A DNA stretch of 7,746 nucleotides, from assembly GCA_945869935.1 (NCBI GenBank), contig CAMBSA010000070.1:1-7746 (forward strand). Direction: 5' to 3'. Positions within the stretch are counted from its first letter, which is position 1. The number at the start of each line of letters is the position of its first letter. Below are positions 1-7,613 of the stretch, piece by piece. The translations under genes and the position numbers were made by a program. This stretch comes from Bordetella parapertussis. GTDB lineage: Bacteria > Pseudomonadota > Gammaproteobacteria > Burkholderiales > SG8-39. The notes beneath the pieces were generated by a model. That model did not search any database, had not been told where the DNA came from, and saw only the letters and a list, made by a program, of their open reading frames with translations.

Positions 1-1378
<1,378 letters not shown>

Positions 1379-1391
1379 TGCAGTGCGTGGT

Positions 1392-1450
1392 GCGCCTAGG
1401 GTGAAGGGAAAGTGCGTCTATTTTAGGCGCTTCGGACCCCTTTTAGGCGC
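1392..1450. repeat. three copies of TAGGCGC between the divergent genes
   Basis: The heptamer TAGGCGC occurs at 1424-1430 and 1444-1450 as part of a 10-base direct repeat TTTTAGGCGC (1421-1430 and 1441-1450). The same heptamer is inverted, GCGCCTA, at 1392-1398. The two direct copies are exactly 20 bases apart, about two helical turns, so they would lie on the same face of the DNA. They overlap the two -10-like boxes of the ygiQ-like gene. The arrangement is compatible with a regulator binding site, but no regulator is known or encoded here. The remainder of 1379-1555 shows no gene. A weak plus-strand promoter candidate, TTGTCA at 1479-1484 with TTCCAT at 1502-1507, precedes the broken hydrolase gene. 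Confidence 0.4.
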
Positions 1451-1467
1451 CGGGTCAACCCTGTCGA
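1440..1467 (-). promoter_or_regulatory. possible promoter for the ygiQ-like gene
   Basis: On the minus strand, TCGACA at 1467-1462 (5 of 6 matches to the sigma-70 -35 box) is followed after 16 bases by TAAAAG at 1445-1440 (4 of 6 matches to the -10 box). A second -10-like TAAAAT lies 20 bases further down at 1425-1420 but has no good -35 box. Transcription would start roughly 55 bases before the ATG. This is only pattern matching to a consensus in a short AT-richer patch. Confidence 0.3.
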
Positions 1468-1555
1468 GTGCAAGGTCTTTGTCAGTGCGGCGATGTGGAT
1501 TTTCCATGCGCGGCTGGACGCGAATGTCCTGCACACATCCCTCGGGGAGTGGGTC

Positions 1556-2421
1556 ATGAAATCAGGTGGACATCGTTGGATCTTCTTGTCGACAGCGTGC
1601 CTGTTTGCCGTGAGTGCCGCGGGCGTTCAGGCTCAGACAGTGAAGATCACGCCGCCAGGCTCTCAGGCGGGCGAATACTGCGCGACCGACCGGGCGATGC
1701 TGTTCGAGGATCCGACGGGCGTGCGCATTCTCTACGACGCGGGGGCGTCAGTGGCGGGAGCGGGCGATCCGCGCCTCGGCGATGTGCATGTGGTGTTGCT
1801 GAGCCATGCGCACGGCCGGAGACGGTGAGCGCGCTGCCGGCGACCACTACCGGCGAGATCATCGCAGCGAAGAATTCGGCGATCATGACCGGGCTCGAGA
1901 TGACCTCCCTGTTTGCCAAAAAGGTGGCAGGACAGGCGAAGGGCGTGCAGGTAACCACGGTATTCGCGGTGCACAGCAACAACGTCGTGCGCCCGATGCT
2001 CTCCGAGGCCGGCCGCACGCCGCTCGCGCTGGATGATCTTGTCGGCTATGTCGGGCATGCCAACGGGGTCGTACTCGCATTCACGAACGGCCTGCGCGTC
2101 TATCTTTCGGGCGACACCGGCATCATGAGCGAGATGAAAACCATCATCGGTGATTTTCAAAAGCCGAATCTCGCGATCATCAACCTCGGCGCAACCACCA
2201 TGCCGTCCGAGGAGGCGGCTTATGCGGTGAACACGCTGATCCGCCCGGTAGCGGTGATTCCGTCGCATTCGAGCGAAGCCGCCACGGAGGGCGGAAAACT
2301 CAAGCCGGGCAGCCGGACCCAGGACTTCGTGCGCCTGGTCAAGGGGCGCAAGGTGCACCTTTCGCTCAGCGACCGCACCATGGAATTCGACGGCCGGGCG
2401 AAGTGCGTGTCGGGCTGCTGA
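1556..2421 (+). pseudogene. exported metallo-beta-lactamase-fold hydrolase, broken by a deletion with frameshift
   Basis: Two reading frames together encode one metallo-beta-lactamase-fold protein of the UlaG-like hydrolase group. The first begins at the ATG at 1556, preceded by GGGGAG at 1544-1549. It encodes a signal peptide (hydrophobic stretch at about residues 8-22, likely cleavage after VQA at 26) and the start of the fold up to VVLLSHAHG. It then reads RRR and stops at 1828. Family members continue with a metal-binding HxHxDH motif, so Asp and the next His are missing. The rest of the protein continues in the +1-related frame from about 1820 (ETVSALPATT) to the TGA at 2419-2421. It contains the later metal-ligand regions VHSNN, SGDTG and IPSHS. 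Restoring the frame requires a deletion of 3n+1 bases. By comparison with remembered relatives, about 15-20 residues are lost. The downstream half has no signal peptide or convincing start. A sequencing or assembly error is an alternative. Confidence 0.82.
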
Positions 2422-2472
2422 GCGGCGGCGATTGACCCGGCTAGTTCAGGCAAGGGTCGTGGGGCGCGCGGC

Positions 2473-3537
2473 CTAGGCGCCCGGTTTGCCGAGCACTTCC
2501 GGGCGGACGTAGATTTGCCAGCGTCCGGGGCGTGAGGGCTGGTCCGTGTAGGCGGTGAGCTTGTCGGTGGCTTCACCGACGATTTGCGATGCGGTCACGC
2601 CCTGTTCCGCCAGGTAGCCGTCCAGTTCCTCGATGCTTCGCGAGAGGCTGCGCACGCCTTCGATGATGACCGAACTGGTCATTTCCACCGCGGACGCGCC
2701 CGCGAGCAGCATTCGCGCAACGTCAAAACCGTCACGGGCTCCGTTGGTGCCGATCATCGGCAGTTCGGGTCCCAGGGTCTGACGCGTGCGCGCGATCCAG
2801 CGGCAGGTGATCGGCAGACCCCAAGGGCCGCCGATCGCGCCCAGGGTTCCGAGCACGGGCGCGCGGGTTTCCAGATCCGGAACCATGGCAAGGTGCCGGT
2901 CAATGAAGCTGACCGCGTTTGCGCCGCCGTCCCGGGCGGCCTTGGCGAGCTGGGTCATGTCCTCGCCGTGCGGCAGTTTCATCCAGAGCGGCACTTTCAG
3001 GCGCTCGCGCAACCGCTTTGTAATCTCCTGCACGCTCGCGGGGTCGCGAACGAGCGAGATCGCGCCTTTTACCGCCTGCTCGCCGTGCACCGCGCCCGCC
3101 ATGACTTCGATAATGCGAAGCCCGGCTTCCTGCATTTGTTCGGCCATTCGCACGCAACTGTCCAGATTGGCGAGACTGAGCTTGCCCACCACGTAGGAAT
3201 CCATTGTTTTTGCTTCGGCATCCAGCCGAACGAGTTTCTCGAGCCAGGTGTCGAAGCTCTCCTGTTGCAGCCCGGAACGGGAAAACAGCATCGCGTCCTC
3301 CGGCGGATTCGATGTCCATTTGATCGGCCGCCAGCGGCTGTCCAGCAGGATGTAATCGGTGTGATTGAGTTGGCGCTTTGCCGCGTCGGTCTCGTTGGTG
3401 GATTTCGGGACGACCGCACCCACGCCGGCCTTCAGCGCCGCCCGGATGCCGTCTTCTGTGATCGTCGCCTCGCCCGAACCCGCGATGACCGGGTTCTTGA
3501 GTTTTACGTCGCCTACGGAGATTTCCAGTCTGCTCAT
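2473..3537 (-). CDS. dihydroorotate dehydrogenase-like FMN-binding TIM-barrel protein
   Basis: This 354-residue protein belongs to the dihydroorotate/dihydropyrimidine dehydrogenase-like FMN TIM-barrel superfamily and should be cytoplasmic. Supporting motifs are the N-terminal LKNPVIAGSG (13-22) and VVPKST (42-47), with a Lys at the position usual for FMN contact. The barrel strand VPLWMKL (182-188) is followed by GGANAVSFID (204-213). The C-terminal phosphate-binding half is MIGTNGARDG and LLAGASAVEMTS (261-288). Genuine enzymes carry an NLSCPN-like segment with the catalytic Cys or Ser. Here the corresponding stretch reads VMAGAVHGEQAVKG (145-158), with no Cys or Ser, so pyrimidine synthesis is an unlikely role. 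The start ATG lies one base after the stop of the Bug gene (TGA-C-ATG), with AAAGG nine bases upstream, so the two genes are almost certainly co-transcribed and translationally coupled. The substrate is unknown. A role as a flavin-dependent reductase in the catabolic cluster is inference. Confidence 0.88.
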   Translation of the reverse strand: MSRLEISVGDVKLKNPVIAGSGEATITEDGIRAALKAGVGAVVPKSTNETDAAKRQLNHTDYILLDSRWRPIKWTSNPPEDAMLFSRSGLQQESFDTWLEKLVRLDAEAKTMDSYVVGKLSLANLDSCVRMAEQMQEAGLRIIEVMAGAVHGEQAVKGAISLVRDPASVQEITKRLRERLKVPLWMKLPHGEDMTQLAKAARDGGANAVSFIDRHLAMVPDLETRAPVLGTLGAIGGPWGLPITCRWIARTRQTLGPELPMIGTNGARDGFDVARMLLAGASAVEMTSSVIIEGVRSLSRSIEELDGYLAEQGVTASQIVGEATDKLTAYTDQPSRPGRWQIYVRPEVLGKPGA

Positions 3538-3538
3538 G

Positions 3539-4522
3539 TCAATTTGCCTTTATTCCGGTGCGGGCGATGAGGTCTGCCCATCTGCGCAATTCCACCTGTA
3601 TTCGTTGCCCGAACTGCTGCGGCGATCCGCCTTCCGGCTCGGCGCCAATGCTTGCCAGGCGTTCGAGCATTTCCGGTGAGGAGAGCGATTTCACCAGCAC
3701 TGTGTTGATTCGCGTGACAACGTCCTGCGGCGTACCTTTCGGCACGACGATGCCCATCCATGAGCCCATATCATAGCCCTTGATGTCCTGCTCCTCGAGC
3801 GTGGGTGCATCGGGCATCAGCTTGGAGCGCTTTTGCGCAGTAATCGCGAGGACGCGTATTTTTCCGGACTGGACGAATGGCGCTGAACTCGGCGGCGAGT
3901 CGATAAGAACATCGGCGCGTCCGGCCGCCAGGTCCAGCAGCGCGGGCGCGCTTCCCTTGTAAGGGATATGCACCCACTTGATGCCGTTGGCTTCCTGAAA
4001 ATATTCCCCGATCAGGTGCAGGACGCTCCCGCTTCCGGCCGACGCCATGTTCAGCTTTTCCGGTGTTGCCTTGGACAGCGCGATGAGTTCACGGACATTC
4101 GAGACCGGGAGATCCTGCCGCACCAGTATCGTGCCGGGTGTATTCGCAAACAGCACGACCGGATCAAGTTGCGTGAGCGGATCGAACTGGCGTTCCTTGT
4201 AGATCGTCGGACTCACGGTCAAGGGACCGGCCGAGCCCGCTGCGATCGTATAGCCGTCTGGCGCGGCCTTCGCCAGTTGGTCCAGCGCAATCAGGCCGCC
4301 CGCGCCAGGCCGGTTCTCGACGACGAACGACTGTCCCAGCGACGTGGACAACACCTGTGCCATTGTTCTCCCGACAATGTCGACCGAGCCGCCGGCGGCG
4401 AATGGAACGAGCACGCGCACCGGCTTGGCCGGATAGGCCTGGGCCGCGGCTCCGGTCGGCAAGCATGCCAGGAGCAGCGCAGCCAGCCACCAGCGGAATG
4501 TGCTCGAAGAAATCGTATTCAT
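3539..4522 (-). CDS. Bug/TctC-family periplasmic solute-binding protein
   Basis: This 327-residue protein is a tripartite tricarboxylate transporter-type binding protein (Bug family). It binds a carboxylate or related small solute in the periplasm. The N-terminus is a signal peptide (hydrophobic about 11-20) with probable cleavage after AAA at 25-27, leaving QAYPAKPVRV, a typical mature start. Family motifs are PFAAGGSVDIV (40-50), VVENRPGAGG (67-76), AGSGSVLHLIGE (162-173), IPYKG (186-190) and DAPTLEE (238-244). The length matches the family. LLAC at 17-20 also resembles a lipobox, so a lipoprotein form cannot be fully excluded. The ATG at 4522 has AAGGA five bases upstream. It lies 210 bases after the aspartate dehydrogenase-like gene and one base before the flavoprotein gene. 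No membrane components (TctA or TctB) are in the window, as is usual for orphan Bug genes. The ligand cannot be predicted. Confidence 0.95.
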   Translation of the reverse strand: MNTISSSTFRWWLAALLLACLPTGAAAQAYPAKPVRVLVPFAAGGSVDIVGRTMAQVLSTSLGQSFVVENRPGAGGLIALDQLAKAAPDGYTIAAGSAGPLTVSPTIYKERQFDPLTQLDPVVLFANTPGTILVRQDLPVSNVRELIALSKATPEKLNMASAGSGSVLHLIGEYFQEANGIKWVHIPYKGSAPALLDLAAGRADVLIDSPPSSAPFVQSGKIRVLAITAQKRSKLMPDAPTLEEQDIKGYDMGSWMGIVVPKGTPQDVVTRINTVLVKSLSSPEMLERLASIGAEPEGGSPQQFGQRIQVELRRWADLIARTGIKAN

Positions 4523-4601
4523 GGCGGTCCTTGACTGTTACTTGCGGTGGATTGGCCGGGTGGTCGCACGGGGATTCCTGGCATCACGCGGAGCATTGGC
4601 G

Positions 4602-4630
4602 AGTATCGTGAAGACCGATACGACGGTCAA
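4602..4630 (-). promoter_or_regulatory. candidate promoter and operator upstream of the Bug gene
   Basis: On the minus strand, TTGACC at 4630-4625 (5 of 6 to the -35 box) is followed after exactly 17 bases by GATACT at 4607-4602 (4 of 6 to the -10 box). Transcription would start near 4595, giving a leader of about 72 bases. The core promoter is covered by two overlapping inverted repeats: GTATCG (4603-4608) with CGATAC (4616-4621), spacer 7; and GACCG (4613-4617) with CGGTC (4624-4628), spacer 6. This placement suits a repressor site. It implies that the Bug and flavoprotein genes can be transcribed independently of the gene before them. The rest of 4523-4732 holds no gene. A short CGGAC-CTT-GTCCG hairpin at 4706-4718 lies just after the upstream gene's stop but has no T-run. 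Confidence 0.45.
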
Positions 4631-4732
4631 TCGGGAAAATTGCGCTGGAAATCCGGACCCGGCGTCGGGCAGCGCTTTCCCGGACCGATGGAACGCGGGC
4701 ATGCACGGACCTTGTCCGGTATCCGGGCCCGT

Positions 4733-5521
4733 TCAGACAAAGTCGAACGCCCCTGCGACGTTGGCGGCCTTGAGTATCGAATGGAACTGGGACTCGAACA
4801 TTTCGGTGCCGGAGACCCCTGTAGAAGGTTGTTCCTTGCGCGAAAACAGCGTCGAGCCGTCGCGCCCGACCGCCAGAACCTCTGCAATCGCGACATTCAG
4901 AGACGGAACTGCGATAAGGCGGGCGCGGCAGCGGTCGAGGCCGACGGTGGCAAGCGCGCAGGTGACCATGGTGTTGACGTTGCGCGGGTAGAGGGGGGCG
5001 ATGCCGCGCACCGGCCCGTCGTAGACGACGGTCTCACCCGTGATCGATGCGGCATCGAATCCGCTTTCGGAAAAATCGATGTTGCGCGGATGCTTGCGGA
5101 AAGTGATTTCCACCCGCTCCCACATGTCGCGCCACTCGACAAGGCTGTCGCATCCGACCAGCGCACCGTGCGGCAGCAGGAGCCGGCGGCCGCTGCGTTT
5201 CGCCGTGGCGATGAGCTTTTCGCGCAAGGTGTCGTCGGCAAGCGCGGTGACCGACAGGGGAAGGTAGTCCGCACGCTCGAGGATCGCGGCACCGTAGGTG
5301 CGCGTGTAGTCAGGATGGGCCATTTCCACCACCAGATCGGGAGCCCGCGAGGCGAAATCCTCCATCCGATCGAGCACATGGCGTGGCTGGACGCCATCGA
5401 GCCGGTCGCGGCTGCGGTTGTGCACGAAGGCGATCTCAAGGCCGAGGCCGGGCTGCTCCTTTACGCGCCGATAGACGCCCGAGCCGATGAATCCGAATCC
5501 GATGAGTCCGATGCGTTTCAT
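4733..5521 (-). CDS. aspartate dehydrogenase-like NAD(P)-binding oxidoreductase
   Basis: This 262-residue protein has the two-part layout of L-aspartate dehydrogenase (NadX-like: NAD-binding Rossmann domain, then a DUF108-type catalytic domain), and the length is close to family norm. The start MKRIGLIGFGFIGSG holds the dinucleotide-binding GxGxxG (8-13). PDLVVEMA (61-68), VTALADD (91-97), HGALVGCDSL (118-127) and LYPRNVN (177-183) follow the usual order of conserved segments. Family members carry a conserved His in an NxHE motif after an ADP-like turn. Aligned by distance to the following Gly, this protein has AVP and AIAE, so that His is Ala213. Oxidative deamination of aspartate is therefore doubtful, and a related reaction on another substrate is more likely. 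It is first in the minus-strand group, 93 bases from the divergent ligase gene. No strong Shine-Dalgarno sequence is seen before the ATG at 5521. Confidence 0.85.
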   Translation of the reverse strand: MKRIGLIGFGFIGSGVYRRVKEQPGLGLEIAFVHNRSRDRLDGVQPRHVLDRMEDFASRAPDLVVEMAHPDYTRTYGAAILERADYLPLSVTALADDTLREKLIATAKRSGRRLLLPHGALVGCDSLVEWRDMWERVEITFRKHPRNIDFSESGFDAASITGETVVYDGPVRGIAPLYPRNVNTMVTCALATVGLDRCRARLIAVPSLNVAIAEVLAVGRDGSTLFSRKEQPSTGVSGTEMFESQFHSILKAANVAGAFDFV

Positions 5522-5614
5522 GTTTGCTTGTTTTCTGAAGGGATAAGGGATGCTACCAGCGCGCCGCAGCCGGTAAGATCGCGTCTGTCGTGAATCTCAA
5601 GGAACAGGACAGGC
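5522..5614. other. divergent intergenic region between the oxidoreductase and ligase genes
   Basis: These 93 bases must hold the 5' signals for both directions. On the minus strand, TTGAGA (5602-5597) matches a -35 box in 5 of 6 bases, but no good -10 box lies 16-18 bases further on. No convincing plus-strand promoter was found. CGTGAATC occurs twice (5589-5596 and 5614-5621), and the second copy includes the GTG start of the ligase gene. No long inverted repeat was seen. Confidence 0.3.
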
Positions 5615-7168
5615 GTGAATCCGGTAGCGGGAACAGTTGCGGGAACTCTGTGTGAGCTGTACTACCGCTCCTGCAAATGGCGCGGACGGCTGGATTTTTT
5701 TGTTGATCCGGCAGAACGGGTGAACGGACATTCGGCCTGGGCGGGCAGTTCGCGTTTTGCCGAGGCACTCGCTTCACTGGGTGTACGCAAGGGCGAGGTC
5801 GTCGCGTTTCTCTGCAAGAGTTCGGCGCGTCACGCTATTGCGTGGTTTGGCACCACGCTTGCCGGCGCGGTCGCCTGCAGCATGCATGTGCGCGAGACGC
5901 CCGAGCGGCTTGGCGAGGCGCTTGCCTGGCTCGATGCAAAGGTGCTGGTGTTCGACCTGGATATGGAAGCGCTGGCACGCGCTGCGATCGCCGCGTCCGG
6001 GCGGGCGTTCGCGACGATCTGCACTGCCGATGGCAAGGCGTCGCCAGCGGGGAAGGGGTTGCACTGGAATACGCTTCCGGAGGGCGCATTGCCGCCCTGT
6101 CCCGAACCGTCCGATCTCGCGGCGGTGATTCTCTCCTCGGGATCCACCGGCCGGCCGAAGGGGGTGATGCACACGCAACGCTCGCTCACCGAGAACGCGA
6201 AGGCGGGACAGATCCTCTATGCGCAGGTGACGCCGCAGGACGCGGCACTGATCATGCTGCAGCCCTCGTTTGCGGCCTGGGTGAACGTGGTGCTCCCCTA
6301 CGTGGGCGGCAAGGGGAAGATCGTGTTTGGCGGGGCATTCACGCCCAAGATATTTCTGGAACTGATGGAGCGCGAGCGCATCACCATGGCGCCCGCGGTG
6401 CCGACAATGTGGCGCATGGTGTTTGGCGAGGACGTATCGCGATACGATCTCTCGGCGATGAAAAACGTGTCGATCTCGGGCGAACCGCCTGCCCTGCGCG
6501 ATCTGGAGCAGATCCGCGAACGGGTGTGCAGGAACATTTCCAGTTTCTATTCGTCGAGCGAGGCGGGAACCGGCGGCGCGGTGCTCGCCACCACCGAGGA
6601 CACGCTCGGCAAGGGCAAGCCCGCCACGAGCGGCAAGCCGGTCGTAGGTGCGGACTTGAAGATCGTCGATCCCGACGGCGGTTTCGACGATGAATTGCCG
6701 GTTGGCAGTATCGGGGAGATCGTGGTCTCGGGGCCTTCTCTTGCGGTCGGCTACTGGAAGGACGAAGCGCTGACGCGTGCGAAATTTCGCGACGGTTGGT
6801 GGCGCTCGGGCGACATGGGACGCATCGACGAGGATGGCGACCTGTGCATCGAGGGTCGCGTCGACAATGTCATCAACACCGGCGGTGTGAAGGTGCATGG
6901 CGAGGACGTCGAGCGGGCGATTCTTTCGCATCCGGAGGTCACGCAAGTGGGCGTGGTCGGCGTCGAGGACGAGCGCTGGGGCCACCGGATCGAGGCGCAT
7001 GTCGTTGCCAAGTCTTTGACCCTGAACGCGGCGGAACTCGATGCGTGGTGCAGGAACGAGGCAGGACTTGCAGGATTCAAGGTGCCGAAAGCATTCCATT
7101 TCGTGGACACCTTGCCCACCGGACCGACCGGAAAGCTCTACCGGCGTGCGCTGAAAGACAAAAAATGA
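5615..7168 (+). CDS. AMP-forming acyl-CoA ligase (ANL superfamily)
   Basis: This 517-residue enzyme of the acyl-adenylate-forming (ANL) superfamily should activate a carboxylic acid with ATP to an acyl-AMP and then form the CoA thioester in the cytoplasm. The core motifs are present in order: the P-loop SSGSTGRPKG (174-183), FYSSSEAG (311-318) in the place of the usual YGxTE, WRSGDMG (396-402), the hinge GRVDNVINTGG (414-424), and PTGPTGKLYRRAL (501-513) with the catalytic Lys at 507. Length is normal for the family. The start is a GTG at 5615 with AGGA five bases upstream. An in-frame TGA at 5591-5593 excludes any earlier start. The stop overlaps the next gene's start (ATGA), so ligase and thioesterase are co-expressed. 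The acid cannot be named from sequence: aromatic, medium-chain and short branched acids all remain possible. Confidence 0.93.
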   Translation: MNPVAGTVAGTLCELYYRSCKWRGRLDFFVDPAERVNGHSAWAGSSRFAEALASLGVRKGEVVAFLCKSSARHAIAWFGTTLAGAVACSMHVRETPERLGEALAWLDAKVLVFDLDMEALARAAIAASGRAFATICTADGKASPAGKGLHWNTLPEGALPPCPEPSDLAAVILSSGSTGRPKGVMHTQRSLTENAKAGQILYAQVTPQDAALIMLQPSFAAWVNVVLPYVGGKGKIVFGGAFTPKIFLELMERERITMAPAVPTMWRMVFGEDVSRYDLSAMKNVSISGEPPALRDLEQIRERVCRNISSFYSSSEAGTGGAVLATTEDTLGKGKPATSGKPVVGADLKIVDPDGGFDDELPVGSIGEIVVSGPSLAVGYWKDEALTRAKFRDGWWRSGDMGRIDEDGDLCIEGRVDNVINTGGVKVHGEDVERAILSHPEVTQVGVVGVEDERWGHRIEAHVVAKSLTLNAAELDAWCRNEAGLAGFKVPKAFHFVDTLPTGPTGKLYRRALKDKK

Positions 7169-7563
7169 ATACACCTACCGACGCCATACACGAAGGCACG
7201 AGCGCCGAGTACAGGATGGAGATCGCCTTCGAGCAGACGGTGAAGCACGTACTGCCGCACATGCCGGCGGTGCTCGGCACGCCGACGATGATCATGGCGA
7301 TGGAAGAGGCGGCGCGGATCGCGATCGAAAAGCTTCTGCCGCCCGGCTGGTTGAGCGTGGGCTTTGAGGTGTGCATACGCCACCTTGCCGCGGCAAGAGC
7401 GGGGGAGACGCTGATTGCGCGCGCGACGGTCACCGGCGCGAGTGGTAAGCGGATCCGCTACAAGGTGACTGCACAGGTGGGCGAGGGCGACTCCGTGCGA
7501 CTGATCGGCGAGGGCACGCACGAACGCGCGGCGATCGATAGTGCGCGATTCAACGCGGATTAG
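7165..7563 (+). CDS. FlK-like hotdog-fold acyl-CoA thioesterase
   Basis: This 132-residue protein resembles the fluoroacetyl-CoA thioesterase (FlK) family of single-domain hotdog enzymes, which hydrolyse CoA esters. FlK uses a Thr42, Glu50, His76 triad. Here Thr39 (VLGTPTMI), Glu47 (AMEEAA) and His73 (IRHLAA) occur with exactly the same spacings of 8 and 26 residues. The C-terminal GEGTHER and ARF segments are also family-like. Length is close to the 139 residues of FlK. The start ATG at 7165 overlaps the ligase stop in ATGA, with only a weak GAAAG upstream, so translation is probably coupled. The gene ends in TAG TGA GCG TAA, with three in-frame stops. Fluoroacetate resistance is not implied, since FlK-like proteins occur widely beside CoA ligases. 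A role in recycling CoA or removing a dead-end acyl-CoA made by the neighbouring ligase is inference. Confidence 0.87.
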   Translation: MNTPTDAIHEGTSAEYRMEIAFEQTVKHVLPHMPAVLGTPTMIMAMEEAARIAIEKLLPPGWLSVGFEVCIRHLAAARAGETLIARATVTGASGKRIRYKVTAQVGEGDSVRLIGEGTHERAAIDSARFNAD

Positions 7564-7570
7564 TGAGCGT

Positions 7571-7612
7571 AACAACGGAGCGGAAACAACGGGGCGGAAA
7601 CGAGGGGACGGA
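7571..7612 (+). repeat. 14-base tandem repeat, three imperfect copies, before the ybaK-like gene
   Basis: Copies are AACAACGGAGCGGA (7571-7584), AACAACGGGGCGGA (7585-7598) and AACGAGGGGACGGA (7599-7612). Copy 2 differs from copy 1 at one base, and copy 3 from copy 2 at three. The block fills nearly all of the gap between the thioesterase stop and the next ATG. The third copy supplies the Shine-Dalgarno AGGGG (7603-7607), and the other two carry similar purine-rich GGAG or GGGG cores. Confidence 0.8.
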
Positions 7613-7613
7613 A

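Noticed and set aside
1468..2421. Reading 1468-2421 as one intact 317-residue protein
   Set aside because: Only the part after about 1820 resembles the hydrolase. The N-terminal third is a shadow of the signal-peptide-bearing frame starting at 1556.
2462..2482. GGGCGC-N9-GCGCCC hairpin as a terminator between the convergent genes
   Set aside because: The stem is six base pairs with no T-run on either strand and it overlaps the end of the minus-strand gene, so it is too weak to call.
2584..3570. Plus-strand 328-residue open frame
   Set aside because: It is antisense to the dihydroorotate dehydrogenase-like gene and its composition is typical of a shadow frame.
4706..4718. CGGAC-CTT-GTCCG hairpin as terminator of the aspartate dehydrogenase-like gene
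   Set aside because: It is a short stem without a T-run on the minus strand. Small stems of this size are frequent in GC-rich DNA.
4547..5593. Plus-strand 348-residue open frame
   Set aside because: It is antisense to the aspartate dehydrogenase-like gene and the region before the Bug gene, with no recognisable motif.
5590..5653. Short GTG-started leader peptide before the ligase
   Set aside because: The 21-codon frame overlaps the ligase start, has no convincing Shine-Dalgarno sequence and no attenuator-like hairpin or codon run.
5774..7174. Minus-strand 466-residue open frame
   Set aside because: It is antisense to the CoA ligase, which has all core motifs. The product is Arg/His-rich with no recognisable domain.
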